Below are positions 33,567-43,453 of a stretch of DNA of 51,304 nt, piece by piece. The DNA is from RGIG4034 sp045628945. GTDB lineage: Bacteria; Bacillota; Clostridia; Lachnospirales; Lachnospiraceae. Each line of letters opens with the position of its first letter. The first letter of the stretch is position 1. A program made the translations under genes and the position numbers. The notes under the pieces are model-generated. The model worked only from the letters and a program-made list of their open reading frames with translations. It had not been told where the DNA came from and searched no databases. The stretch spans positions 1-51,304 of the forward strand of contig JAZQQG010000040.1 in the NCBI GenBank assembly GCA_045628945.1, in the 5' to 3' direction.

Positions 33567-35006
33567 CTACTGCTTACGCCAAGCACGGGGGCTGAAGAGC
33601 ATGAGCATCGGGAAAATCTCCAAACGGCCGATCAGCATATTGAGCATCATGACAATCTTGCTGAGGGGCGAGAAGGCTGCGAAATTGCCGGTGGGACCGA
33701 CACTGTCGAGGCCGGGACCGATGTTGTTTAGCGTGGCCACAATGGAGGTAAAACTGGTCTGGAAGTTGAAACCGTCCAGACTTACGATCAGTGTGGAACC
33801 TAAAAGAATAATGACGTATACGCAGAGGTAGACGTTGGTGGCGCGGATTGCGTCCGCAGGCACCTCGTGACCGTCCATCTTGATCTTGGATACGGCGCGG
33901 GGGTGAACCATGGTGGCAATTTCTCTTTTGACCGACTTGCACATCAGGGCGATTCGGGCAACTTTCATACCGCCGCCGGTGGAACCGGCACAACCGCCGA
34001 TAAACATTAGGATGACCAGAACCGTCTTCGAAAATTCAGGCCACAGATTGAAATCCGCCGTAGAATAACCGGTGGTGGTAATGATCGAACCGACCTGGAA
34101 GGCTGCCGTACGAATGGTTTCTCCGGGGGTAGCATACAGTTCCCAGATGTTGATGCTGATTAAGGCAATGGCGGAAAAAATAATGAACAGATACCAGCGA
34201 ATCTCCTCCATCGTAACGGCCTGCTTGAATTGCTTACGAATGAGGCAGAAGTAGAAGGAGAAGTTGATTCCGCTGAGAATCATGAATACGGTAATGACAA
34301 TCTGGGTGTAAGCGGAATAGGAGCCGATGCTCGAATTCAGGATACCGAAACCACCGGTACCTACCGTACCGAAGGTAAGCGTTGAGGCCTCGAATAAGGT
34401 CATACCGCCACAGAGAAGCATTACCATCTCGGTAAGGGTTAATCCGACATACATCGCGTAGAGTACCTTCGCGGTGTCTTTTACTTTCGGAACCATTTTT
34501 CCGACGGAAGGACCGGTGGACTCCGCTTTGATGAGGTTCATGGAGCTGCCGCCCAACATGGGAAGGACTGCCATGATAAAAACAAATACACCCATACCGC
34601 CAATCCAGTGTGTAAAGGAGCGGAAGAAGAGGCCGGAACGGCTCAGTGCTTCTACATCCGTCAAGATACTGGCACCGGTCGTGGTGAAGCCGGAAATCGT
34701 CTCAAACAGGGCATCCACGTAGGAAGGAATGTCTCCCGTAAGTACGAATACAATGGCACCGACGGAACTCATGACGATCCAACCGAGGGCGACCGATACG
34801 AAGCCGTCGCGGGGCGAAATGTTTGTTTGCCGGGGCTTCCGAAGGGAAAACAGCGTTCCCACAAGGTAAGAGCCGAGCGCAACATAGAGATATAGGAACG
34901 GATTCTTCTCGTGATAGGAGAGTCCTACGAAGAAGGGCATTAACAGAATGACACCTTCGATACGAAGAATCCATCCGATGACATAAGCAATAATAGGAAA
35001 ATTCAT
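33567..35006 (-). CDS. trkH: Potassium uptake channel subunit TrkH/KtrB type
   Basis: This 479-residue membrane protein has four repeated pore modules of the TrkH/Ktr family. Selectivity-loop sequences are visible: TTTGASI, GTVGTGGFG, TTTGYST and NNIGPGLDSVGP. It forms the K+-conducting dimer in the membrane. It lies 14 bases after the TrkA gene on the same strand. It ends close (10 bases) to the convergent AraC gene; I see no long terminator there. Confidence 0.95.
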   Translation of the reverse strand: MNFPIIAYVIGWILRIEGVILLMPFFVGLSYHEKNPFLYLYVALGSYLVGTLFSLRKPRQTNISPRDGFVSVALGWIVMSSVGAIVFVLTGDIPSYVDALFETISGFTTTGASILTDVEALSRSGLFFRSFTHWIGGMGVFVFIMAVLPMLGGSSMNLIKAESTGPSVGKMVPKVKDTAKVLYAMYVGLTLTEMVMLLCGGMTLFEASTLTFGTVGTGGFGILNSSIGSYSAYTQIVITVFMILSGINFSFYFCLIRKQFKQAVTMEEIRWYLFIIFSAIALISINIWELYATPGETIRTAAFQVGSIITTTGYSTADFNLWPEFSKTVLVILMFIGGCAGSTGGGMKVARIALMCKSVKREIATMVHPRAVSKIKMDGHEVPADAIRATNVYLCVYVIILLGSTLIVSLDGFNFQTSFTSIVATLNNIGPGLDSVGPTGNFAAFSPLSKIVMMLNMLIGRLEIFPMLMLFSPRAWRKQ

Positions 35007-35020
35007 ATTTTGTCTCCGAA

Positions 35021-36379
35021 TCAGTTGGCTAAGATTTCATCGAGGGTGGCAATCGGTTCGCCGCTTCGAATGATTACTACGGAATCGCCGGGCTCGATCA
35101 TATCGGAACCACCGGGGATGATTACCGAACCCTTGCGGTAGATGCATGCGACCAAGGTGTTCTTTTGAAGCTTTAACTGCATCAGGGGCTTGCCGGTAAG
35201 CTTTGACTCGGAATTTACGACGAATTCCATGGCTTCCGCCTTGCCGTCCTCTAACTTATAGAGGGTTTCCATGCTGGAGCCCCGCGCGTTGGAGAGGGAA
35301 CGCACGAATTTTGTGATACGCTCCGCTACCAGGACACGAGGGAAAATAACACTGTCGAGGTTTAAAGTGCTGATAATCTGCGAGAAGGAGGTGCGGTTCA
35401 CCTTCGTGATGGTCTTCACACCGGCTTCTCCCTTGGCATAGAGGGACAAAAGAATATTTTCCTCGTCCATATCGGTTAATGCCGCAACACCTTGCATGTT
35501 CATCAGACCTTCGGAAAGAAGAACCTTCTGGTCGGTACCGTCTCCGTTTATGATGGTGGCCTTCGGAAGCAGGTTGTCCAATTCGTCGCAACGGGCCTTG
35601 TCATATTCTACGATGGTCGTATTGATGCCGGACTGTAACAGACTCTTGGCTAAGTAGTAGCCGATCTTACCGCCGCCTACGATCATGGCGTGGGAAATCT
35701 TATGGGTCTCAAGACCAATCTGCTTACAGAAATGGAGCAGCTTGGAAGGGTCGGCGAATACAGCGATGGTATCGTCTTCTTCGAAAGTGATGAGACCGTT
35801 GGGGATGATGACCTGATCGTTACGAACAATCATGCCGACCAGGATATCCACATGGTAGTGATTACGCAACTGCATGACGGACATTCCGATGAGAGGAGAA
35901 CCCTCGCGAATCTTGAATTGTACGAGCTCCACATGACCGCGTGCAAAGGTATCAATCTTAACGGCGGAAGGGAAGCGGAAAATCTTCGACATCTCATTGG
36001 CGGCAGTCTTATCCGGATTAATAATCATCGCAAGACCAAATTCCTTGATTAAGAACTCCCGCTCCGTCTCGTAGATAGGATTCCGGATTCTTGCGATGGT
36101 AGCACAGTGGCCGGAACGCTTCGCAATCATACAGGTTAACAGGTTCTGCTCATCACTTCCGGTTACGGCGATCAAAAGATCGGCCTTATTGATGCCGGCT
36201 TCCTCAAGAGTCCTATAGTTGACGGCATTGCCGACAACGCCCATAGCGTCGAGGTCGTTGACAACGTTCTCCACACGGGCAGGTTTTTCATCGATTACAA
36301 CAATGTTGTGCTTTTCTTTTGCGAGCTGCTCGACCAAGGTATAGCCTACCTTGCCACAGCCGACTACGATAATATACAT
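35021..36379 (-). CDS. trkA: Trk system regulatory subunit TrkA (two RCK units)
   Basis: This 452-residue cytoplasmic protein has two RCK units, each with a nucleotide-binding Rossmann start (IIVVGCGKVGYTLVEQLAKE near residue 3 and AMIVGGGKIGYYLAKSLLQS near 232) and an RCK_C domain after it. It binds NAD(H)/ATP-type ligands and gates the TrkH channel. It is the first gene of the trkA-trkH pair, with a consensus promoter about 65 bases upstream. Confidence 0.95.
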   Translation of the reverse strand: MYIIVVGCGKVGYTLVEQLAKEKHNIVVIDEKPARVENVVNDLDAMGVVGNAVNYRTLEEAGINKADLLIAVTGSDEQNLLTCMIAKRSGHCATIARIRNPIYETEREFLIKEFGLAMIINPDKTAANEMSKIFRFPSAVKIDTFARGHVELVQFKIREGSPLIGMSVMQLRNHYHVDILVGMIVRNDQVIIPNGLITFEEDDTIAVFADPSKLLHFCKQIGLETHKISHAMIVGGGKIGYYLAKSLLQSGINTTIVEYDKARCDELDNLLPKATIINGDGTDQKVLLSEGLMNMQGVAALTDMDEENILLSLYAKGEAGVKTITKVNRTSFSQIISTLNLDSVIFPRVLVAERITKFVRSLSNARGSSMETLYKLEDGKAEAMEFVVNSESKLTGKPLMQLKLQKNTLVACIYRKGSVIIPGGSDMIEPGDSVVIIRSGEPIATLDEILAN

Positions 36380-36442
36380 ATAGCGTATCCTCTGGTTTTT
36401 CTGGATTTCGTTTCCGGGGAAAATCTTCCCACAATCTCTCTT

Positions 36443-36471
36443 ATTATACTACTTTCGTAACAAAGGTGCAA
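36443..36471 (-). promoter_or_regulatory. Promoter of trkA-trkH
   Basis: On the minus strand TTGCAC (36471-36466) and TATAAT (36448-36443) are 17 bases apart, a full vegetative promoter. Confidence 0.8.
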
Positions 36472-36516
36472 ATTCACAAATTGAAGGAATTCGGAATATA
36501 CTTATGCGTGATTTTT

Positions 36517-36525
36517 TGCTATAAT
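36517..36525 (+). promoter_or_regulatory. Extended -10 promoter of the methyltransferase gene
   Basis: TGCTATAAT (36517-36525) is an extended -10 element. A clear -35 is lacking, as expected for this promoter type. It is back-to-back with the trkA promoter. Confidence 0.65.
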
Positions 36526-36599
36526 ATAAAGGATTATGGGATAGTATGCGCTTCGGGTAAAATCGAGGCAAAATCATAGTTTTTTCAGAGGATGAACAG

Positions 36600-37319
36600 A
36601 TGGATTATTTAATGTATGAAGGAAAAAATAACGAGAATCTAAAGGCAGCACTGGAGAGCTGCGTGGAAAAGTTGCCGGAGGCAATGGAGCGGTATTTTCA
36701 GACTATGGGAGACTGCTGTGATACCGCAATTGCCAAATTTGGTCCGGCCTATGAACGGGTGGCGTCCCTTTTGCCGGAGAAAACCGATTCCGTGCTGTCG
36801 GTCGGCTGCGGAAGCGGACCGGAACTGGAAGCCATTTTTAATCGTTTCCCGGATTGCTACGTTACCGGGGTGGATCTGTCGCGGGAACTGTTGGCACACT
36901 TAGAGGACCGCTATTTCAAAAGAAATCTTGAGGTGGTTCGCGCGGATTTCTTCCGACGTCTGTACCCGAAACACAATTACGATGCGATTATCCTTCCGTT
37001 CTCGATGCATTACTACGATGGGAAGCGGAAACGATTCTTTTTTGAACGACTGTTGACGGCACTGAAGCCGGGCGGAGAACTGTTCCTGGTGGATTGGTAT
37101 GCAAAAGATGATGCGGAAGAAGCACTTTGGAAGACGACAAGCGACCTGATTCGGGAGCGCTGGAATCTGAAGGATGCACCGGTTCAGGTCAATCAGCCGA
37201 TCACGGTGGAGCATGAAATCAGAACCCTCCGATTATCCAGATATGAGAATGTGGTACAGATGTGTACCTGTAACGGTGCGACGCTGATTTGTGCCAAGGC
37301 ACCGACGTTGCCGGTCTAA
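36600..37319 (+). CDS. Class I SAM-dependent methyltransferase
   Basis: This 239-residue protein has the SAM-binding motif I VLSVGCGSGPELEAI (near residue 66), motif II acidic end VTGVDLS, and motif III ALKPGGELFLVDW. It is a cytoplasmic methyltransferase of the UbiE/small-molecule type; the substrate is not indicated. AGAGGA precedes the start. It is 33 bases upstream of the giant helicase gene and may be co-transcribed. Confidence 0.88.
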   Translation: MDYLMYEGKNNENLKAALESCVEKLPEAMERYFQTMGDCCDTAIAKFGPAYERVASLLPEKTDSVLSVGCGSGPELEAIFNRFPDCYVTGVDLSRELLAHLEDRYFKRNLEVVRADFFRRLYPKHNYDAIILPFSMHYYDGKRKRFFFERLLTALKPGGELFLVDWYAKDDAEEALWKTTSDLIRERWNLKDAPVQVNQPITVEHEIRTLRLSRYENVVQMCTCNGATLICAKAPTLPV

Positions 37320-37352
37320 GAAAACAAGAAGAATGGAGCTAAGTGAAGAGGA

Positions 37353-40300
37353 ATGGAGAATATTATCATTAATGGTCAGATCAGCCGGAATATGAATTTC
37401 AGCATGCAGCAAAACTTCGTGCCCCTGATTCGCAGTCTGACAATTATCAACCGCTCGGAAGAGGAATACCGTGATTGCAATCTGGTCATCACCTCGGTTC
37501 CGGAATTCACGGTAAAAAGCATCATCCCGTTGGATGCCCTGACGCCCGGGAAAACCTTGGAAATCTCTCCCGTGCCGGTGCTTCCCGATGCCGATAAGCT
37601 AATGGCACTCAATGAGCGTGTGATGGTCAATCTGCATGTGGCGATTGTACGTGAGGATGAGACGGTTCTCTATGAACGCGATTTTTCAATGCTTTTCTTA
37701 AGTATTACGGAGTGGAGCGGTCTGCACGGAAGCCCGGAGATGATTGCGGCTTTTTCGATGCCCAATGATCCTGCGGTTTCACATCTGTTGAATTCGGCCC
37801 TTGCCATTCTGAACGATTGGGGCAAGAATCCCGCATTTACCGGATATCAGTCCCATAATCCCAATACCGTTCTTACGATGATGGCGGCTATCTACGGTGC
37901 GATTCAGAAGGAGAACATCGCCTATACGGTTCCGCCTGCAAGCTTTGAGGAGACGGGACAGCGTATTCGTATTGCCCCTGTTGTATTAAAAGAGAAAATG
38001 GGTACCTGTCTGGATCTTTCCCTTCTCTATGCTTCCTGCCTGGAGCAGGCAGGACTCCATCCTGTTCTTGTTTTCCAAAAGGAACATTGCTTCTGCGGAG
38101 CCTGGTTGGAGGAGACAACCTTCTCCGATTGTGCAATCGACGACCTCAGTGCGTTAACGAAGCGGACCGCCGAAGGTTTGGAACAGTTGGCATTCGTTGA
38201 GTGTACCGACCTGGTTGTAGGGAAGAATGTAAGCTTTGATGATGCCAAAAAGCATGCGCTTAAGACCATGCTTCATGAGGCAGATTTCAATATGGCGGTT
38301 GACATAACTCGCTCCCGAAACGGAGGAATCCGTCCTCTTCCCGTAACGATTTCCGAGGATAATCGTTTTGTTGCGGTGAATGTGGGAAATGAGAATCGTG
38401 GCAACGGTGCCGCCCCTGCTGCAATCAATAATTACGAGATTGCATTGAACTCCAATGTGGCACTGACCAAGGACCAGCTCTGGGAACGTAAACTTTTGGA
38501 CTTGAGTCTTCGCAATACCCTGTTAAGCTTCCGGAATACGAAAAGTGTTGTGCAACTGATGACGACGGATTTGGCCGGCATCGAGGATGGCCTGCAAAGC
38601 GGCGACGAATACCGGATTCTTTGCGCACCGGATGATTGGACCAATACCCAGAAGGATTCCCGCGTATTCGAAACCGAGACAAATCGTGATTATATTACCA
38701 CGATTGCGGCCAACGAGAAGAAGAGTAAGCGGATCCGTACTTTTTTGAGTCAGGCGGAGCTGGATACAAATCTGAAGTATCTCTATCGTCAGGCGAAGGT
38801 AAGTCTGGAGGAGAACGGCTCGAATACGCTCTATCTGGCTCTTGGCTTCTTGAAATGGTATGAGTCGGATGTCAGCGAGAAGGAGCGTTATGCCCCGATT
38901 GTTCTGGTTCCCATTGACCTTGTGAAAAAAGCAACCGACCATTCCTACACCATCCGTCTTCGGGATGATGAATGCGTGGTTAACATAACATTACTTGAAC
39001 TGTTGCATCAGAACTTCGGAATTACCATCGGGGGTCTGGATCCGCTTCCGCAGGATGAAAACGGTATTGATCTGATTCGCGTGTTCCAGACCGTTCGTCA
39101 GGCGGTTCTGGATCAGAAACGCTGGGATGTGAAGGAATTGGCCTACATTGGTCTGTTCTCGTTCTCGCGTTTTATTATGTGGAACGATCTTCGTGCCCGT
39201 AACGAGGATCTTCGCAAGAATAAGGTGGTGGCCTCTCTCATGAGCGGAGCCATGGAATGGACGCCCGAGATGTCCTTGGATGAGTCCTCGGAGGAAAAGC
39301 CTTTGGATTATTCTCTGGATGAGGAACTGGATCCGGAGACGACTATAGTACCCACCAGTGCGGATGCTTCGCAGTTGGCCGCAATCTGCGCGGCAGGGAA
39401 AGGAGAGAGCTTCGTCTTGCACGGACCTCCCGGAACCGGTAAGAGCCAGACGATTACCAATATGATTGCCAATGCTCTTTTTCAAGGGAAAAGAGTACTG
39501 TTCGTGGCCGAGAAGATGGCGGCCCTGTCCGTTGTGGAGAAACGACTGGATAAACTGGGAATCGGCGAGTTCTGTCTGGAACTGCATTCGAATAAGGCGC
39601 AGAAGCGTGCGGTTCTTGCACAGTTAAATGATGCGCTGGAGGTAGGGAAGTTAGGTTCTCCTGCCGAATTCAAGGCAGAGGCCGAGCACCTTTTGGAGAT
39701 GCGCAGACAGTTGAACGGACTGGTGAAGACCCTTCACATGCCGAGAACCTACGGAATGAGTCTCTATGAGGCAATTACCGTGTTTGAGCAGAATCCGATT
39801 TTTAAGGGTAGCGTTACCTTCCCGGAAAGCTTTTTAAATCAATGCGATGAAGAGACTATGAATACCTGCAGAGAGGCTCTGACGGAATTCCTGGTAGCCA
39901 GAAAGGCTTGTCCGAAGGCTGCAATGAAGGCGCTGGAAGGCGTGCGTACCGAAGAGGTATTCTTAACGACTGCAGACGAGCTGGATGAAAAGTTAAATCA
40001 GTATTTAACTAACACGGACGCGCTGGAGAAAAACTTTGCCGCAGTGAAGTCTGCTTTGGGTTTGAGTGAAGCAAATTCCTATAACTATATTCTGTCGGTA
40101 TACCATTGCCTGAAAGCGGTGGCACAGTCCCAGAATCTCTGTGCGGCCGGTTTCCACAGTGATCTTTTTGAAGCGCAGGCAGAGACGGTTAAGAATCTGA
40201 TTCAGAACGGGAATCGTCTGAATATGATCTATGCGGGCCTTCTTTCGGAATATCGCGAGGGTGCTTTCTCCTATGATATGGCAGGCGCCTCGAATCGCTA

Positions 40301-43223
40301 CGCCCAGTTACAGGCGGCAGGCGGACTGAAGAAGAGTTTCGGAGAAGCTGCGCTTGTGAAGGAATTGAAGGCCTTTGCGAAGAATCCGGCAACGGTCACC
40401 AAAGAGAATTTAGCAACAATCTATGCTCGTTTTCATGAATATGCAACCCTCTATCGTGCGGTTACTGAGCTTCCGGCAGAATTAACAATGAATCTGGCGC
40501 CGCTTTATAACGGGGCGTCTACCGATTGGAATGTGCTGGAGGAATCCTATCAGAATACGTTGGCGCTTCGCGAGCTTTTTGCAAAAGCTTACCTGGGAGA
40601 GGAGGATAAGAAGAAACTGTTCTCGGTCTACACGGCCAGCATTTCGGGCAATCCTTCGTATCAGAGTCTTCTTTTGACCGTAAGCGATTACCTTCGCGTT
40701 GTGGACAGCTATCTGGCATTTGAAGATGGCCTGGAGGCAAAGGAACGAATCAGTCTCCTTGCGCATAACGGTGAGGAATACTTTGAAGATGTGAAGAGCG
40801 AGATCCGGGGAATTCGTGAGAATCTGCCGTCCTTACGTGCCTGGGTGTCTTACCGAAAGGAAAAAGAGCATCTCGTGAATATGGGATTGTTGCCTGCGCT
40901 CGAGGCGATGGATGCCGGAAGAGTGGATCCTTCGGACATCATTGTCGCCGTGGAGACGAACCTGGCATACCAGTATGCGGCGAGAACCATTAAGGAAGAG
41001 CCGGCGTTGGCAGCTTTCCGAGGCGAACGCTTCGAACTGACCATTGCAGAATTCCGTAAAGCAAATGACGAATATCAGGCGCTGGCTCTTAAGGAACTGC
41101 GTGCAAGACTTTGCTCGAAGATTCCGGCTTCCGGAACGGCCAATGCCGGTTCCGAGGTGGGTCTGCTTAAGAAGAATATTAAGAGTAACGGTCGCAGTAT
41201 GTCGATTCGTAAACTGTTTGATTCCATTCCGGAGCTGTTAGGCAGAATGTGTCCTTGTATGCTGATGAGCCCGATTTCGGTCGCTCAGTACATCGACCCG
41301 TCCTATCCGAAATTTGATCTGGTAATCTTTGATGAGGCTTCCCAGCTTCCGACCTCTGAGGCGGTTGGTGCTATTGCCCGTGGCGAGAATGTCATCGTCG
41401 TGGGTGACCCGAAGCAGCTTCCTCCGACCAGCTTCTTTATGGCAAACCAGATGGATGAAGAAAACATTGAAGTGGAGGATATGGAGAGCGTCCTGGATGA
41501 CTGTCTTGCACTGAATATGCCGCAGATGTACCTGAAGTGGCATTATCGTTCCCGTCATGAGAGTCTGATTGCATATTCGAACAGCAAGTATTATGAAGGA
41601 AAGCTGTTCACTTATCCTTCTCCGAACAATCTGATTTCGAAGGTGTCCTATGTTCCGATTGAAGGCGTTTATGAGAAGCGCGGAGCCCGTCAGAATCGGG
41701 CGGAAGCGGAAGCGGTAGTAGCAGAGATTGTTCGTCGCTTAAAGGATGAGCAACTGCGGAAATATTCCATCGGGGTTGTTACCTTTAACGTAACACAGCA
41801 GAATCTGGTGGATGATCTTTTGCAGGAGGCCTTCGATCGGGAGCCGGAATTATTGACTTATGCGGAGGCTGCCGAGGATCCGATTATTATCAAAAACCTG
41901 GAAAATGTTCAGGGAGATGAACGTGATGTCATTCTCTTTTCCATCGGATACGGACCGGACAAAGACGGTAAGGTCAGCATGAATTTCGGCCCGTTAAATA
42001 ACGCAGGCGGTTGGCGAAGATTGAACGTAGCGATTACCAGATCCAAGCAGGAGATGATTGTGTTTGCCACCCTTCGTCCGGAGATGATTGATTTAAGCCG
42101 AACGACTGCCGAGGGTGTGATCGGTCTGAAAGGCTTTTTGGAATTTGCGATTCGCGGTACTTCGGCACTTCCGGAGCGCAACGGACGTACGGAGAAGCGG
42201 GATAATCGTTTTGAGAAGCAGTTGGCCCGTGAAATTGAGAAAATGGGCTACGAGACCCGAATCAATATCGGTAGCAGTGAATATAAGATCGATATCGGCG
42301 TCGTGAATCCGGAAAATCCCGAAGAATATATTCTGGGCATTCTGTGTGACGGTAAGGTTTATGCGGATGCTAAGACCGCAAGGGATCGTAACATTCTGCA
42401 ACCGGATATGCTTATGGGACTTGGATGGCATATGCTGCATGTATGGAGTTTAGACTATCTCTATGAAAAAGAGAAAACGCTGGAAACCATTCGAAAAGCA
42501 ATTGAGAAGGCATTGCATCCGGATCCGGAACCGACACCGGAAGAACCTAAAATCGGGAACCTTGGAAACGGGGATGCGGATGGCGAAAAGGAGAACGGCA
42601 TGAATTCGGATGGCGACACCGAGGAAGATTCTTCGACGAATTCCGCAATGGAGCAGTTTGCCTGCCGCAGCATCTACGAAAAATACCCCGGACGTAAAAG
42701 AGGAAATGCAGAAGATTTCCTGTCTCCCGGTTTCTCCATTTACCGACGTGAGGAGATCGAAGAAGCACTGGAGATTGAGGCACCTGCAACCGCGGTAACC
42801 CTTGCGGCGGCGGTGGCGAGATCGTTTGGCATCGAGAAAACCACAGCCAAGCATGTGGCGGTCATTGAAGAGGATCTGAAGGCCATGGCCCTCAATACGA
42901 CGCAGTCGGCAAAGGCAACGTTCTATTGGCGTGCCGCACAGCATCCTGAAATCTATGAAGAGTACCGTGTGCCCGGCAATACCGGTGTTAAGCGGGAACC
43001 GGAGGACATCCCCGTAGAGGAATGGGCAACCTGCATTTTGTGCGTGATGAAGTGTATGATCGGGTGTGAGAGAGAAGCACTTCTTAAGGAAGTGGCCAGA
43101 GAGTTTGGCTTTACCCGAATGCGGGAATCTCTGGAGTTTGCCATCAGTCGTGGTCTCCAGGAAGCAAGAAAACGCGGTTACATCGACATCTCGTCTGAAA
43201 CCGGTAAGATTAGTTTACGATAA
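37353..43223 (+). CDS. Giant transglutaminase-like/DUF4011/SF1-helicase/Vsr-like nuclease protein
   Basis: This 1956-residue protein has, in order: a beta-sandwich-like start (1-120); a transglutaminase-like fold with Cys219 (GTCLDLS), His245 and Asp263/264; the DUF4011 motif LLDLSLRNTLLSFRNTKS near 373; and a Upf1-like SF1 helicase. The helicase has Walker A GPPGTGKS at 691-698, DEASQ at 1327, GDPKQLPP at 1351 and VAITRSK at 1559-1565. Then come a Vsr-like (MTES_1575-type) endonuclease fold (about 1620-1705: GYETRINIGSSEYKIDIGVV, LCDGKVY) and a DUF3320-like C-terminus. Helicase-Vsr fusions of this kind are linked to phage defence (compare the HEPN-helicase-Vsr system reported as Hhe), so defence is a reasonable inference. 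All motifs look intact. It is followed closely by two small genes. Codon use is like the neighbours. Confidence 0.9.
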   Translation: MENIIINGQISRNMNFSMQQNFVPLIRSLTIINRSEEEYRDCNLVITSVPEFTVKSIIPLDALTPGKTLEISPVPVLPDADKLMALNERVMVNLHVAIVREDETVLYERDFSMLFLSITEWSGLHGSPEMIAAFSMPNDPAVSHLLNSALAILNDWGKNPAFTGYQSHNPNTVLTMMAAIYGAIQKENIAYTVPPASFEETGQRIRIAPVVLKEKMGTCLDLSLLYASCLEQAGLHPVLVFQKEHCFCGAWLEETTFSDCAIDDLSALTKRTAEGLEQLAFVECTDLVVGKNVSFDDAKKHALKTMLHEADFNMAVDITRSRNGGIRPLPVTISEDNRFVAVNVGNENRGNGAAPAAINNYEIALNSNVALTKDQLWERKLLDLSLRNTLLSFRNTKSVVQLMTTDLAGIEDGLQSGDEYRILCAPDDWTNTQKDSRVFETETNRDYITTIAANEKKSKRIRTFLSQAELDTNLKYLYRQAKVSLEENGSNTLYLALGFLKWYESDVSEKERYAPIVLVPIDLVKKATDHSYTIRLRDDECVVNITLLELLHQNFGITIGGLDPLPQDENGIDLIRVFQTVRQAVLDQKRWDVKELAYIGLFSFSRFIMWNDLRARNEDLRKNKVVASLMSGAMEWTPEMSLDESSEEKPLDYSLDEELDPETTIVPTSADASQLAAICAAGKGESFVLHGPPGTGKSQTITNMIANALFQGKRVLFVAEKMAALSVVEKRLDKLGIGEFCLELHSNKAQKRAVLAQLNDALEVGKLGSPAEFKAEAEHLLEMRRQLNGLVKTLHMPRTYGMSLYEAITVFEQNPIFKGSVTFPESFLNQCDEETMNTCREALTEFLVARKACPKAAMKALEGVRTEEVFLTTADELDEKLNQYLTNTDALEKNFAAVKSALGLSEANSYNYILSVYHCLKAVAQSQNLCAAGFHSDLFEAQAETVKNLIQNGNRLNMIYAGLLSEYREGAFSYDMAGASNRYAQLQAAGGLKKSFGEAALVKELKAFAKNPATVTKENLATIYARFHEYATLYRAVTELPAELTMNLAPLYNGASTDWNVLEESYQNTLALRELFAKAYLGEEDKKKLFSVYTASISGNPSYQSLLLTVSDYLRVVDSYLAFEDGLEAKERISLLAHNGEEYFEDVKSEIRGIRENLPSLRAWVSYRKEKEHLVNMGLLPALEAMDAGRVDPSDIIVAVETNLAYQYAARTIKEEPALAAFRGERFELTIAEFRKANDEYQALALKELRARLCSKIPASGTANAGSEVGLLKKNIKSNGRSMSIRKLFDSIPELLGRMCPCMLMSPISVAQYIDPSYPKFDLVIFDEASQLPTSEAVGAIARGENVIVVGDPKQLPPTSFFMANQMDEENIEVEDMESVLDDCLALNMPQMYLKWHYRSRHESLIAYSNSKYYEGKLFTYPSPNNLISKVSYVPIEGVYEKRGARQNRAEAEAVVAEIVRRLKDEQLRKYSIGVVTFNVTQQNLVDDLLQEAFDREPELLTYAEAAEDPIIIKNLENVQGDERDVILFSIGYGPDKDGKVSMNFGPLNNAGGWRRLNVAITRSKQEMIVFATLRPEMIDLSRTTAEGVIGLKGFLEFAIRGTSALPERNGRTEKRDNRFEKQLAREIEKMGYETRINIGSSEYKIDIGVVNPENPEEYILGILCDGKVYADAKTARDRNILQPDMLMGLGWHMLHVWSLDYLYEKEKTLETIRKAIEKALHPDPEPTPEEPKIGNLGNGDADGEKENGMNSDGDTEEDSSTNSAMEQFACRSIYEKYPGRKRGNAEDFLSPGFSIYRREEIEEALEIEAPATAVTLAAAVARSFGIEKTTAKHVAVIEEDLKAMALNTTQSAKATFYWRAAQHPEIYEEYRVPGNTGVKREPEDIPVEEWATCILCVMKCMIGCEREALLKEVAREFGFTRMRESLEFAISRGLQEARKRGYIDISSETGKISLR

Positions 43224-43234
43224 GGAGAATGAAT

Positions 43235-43453
43235 ATGAATCCTGCGAATATTTTTAAGATCAAAAAAGCATGGGAGACCTTTTCGGGCAACCATCCCAAG
43301 TTTGTGCCTTTTTTGCAGGCGTGCAACGGACGCATTACGGAAGGTACCGTGATTGAGGTGGCTGTGACGGACGCGAACGGAGAAAGAATCACCACCAACC
43401 TCCGGGTAACAGCATCGGATATGGAACTGTTTGACAGTCTGAAGGGAATGTAA
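43235..43453 (+). CDS. 72-residue protein of unknown function
   Basis: I start it at 43235, seven bases after AAGGAG (43222-43227); an ATG at 43229 is too close to that site. The product starts MNPANIFKIKKAWETFSGNHP and ends in an acidic FDSLKGM. There is no membrane helix. It lies 11 bases after the giant helicase gene, and its stop abuts the ATG of the Gre-type factor. It is therefore in the same transcript and translated together with both. I recognise no family. Confidence 0.8.
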   Translation: MNPANIFKIKKAWETFSGNHPKFVPFLQACNGRITEGTVIEVAVTDANGERITTNLRVTASDMELFDSLKGM

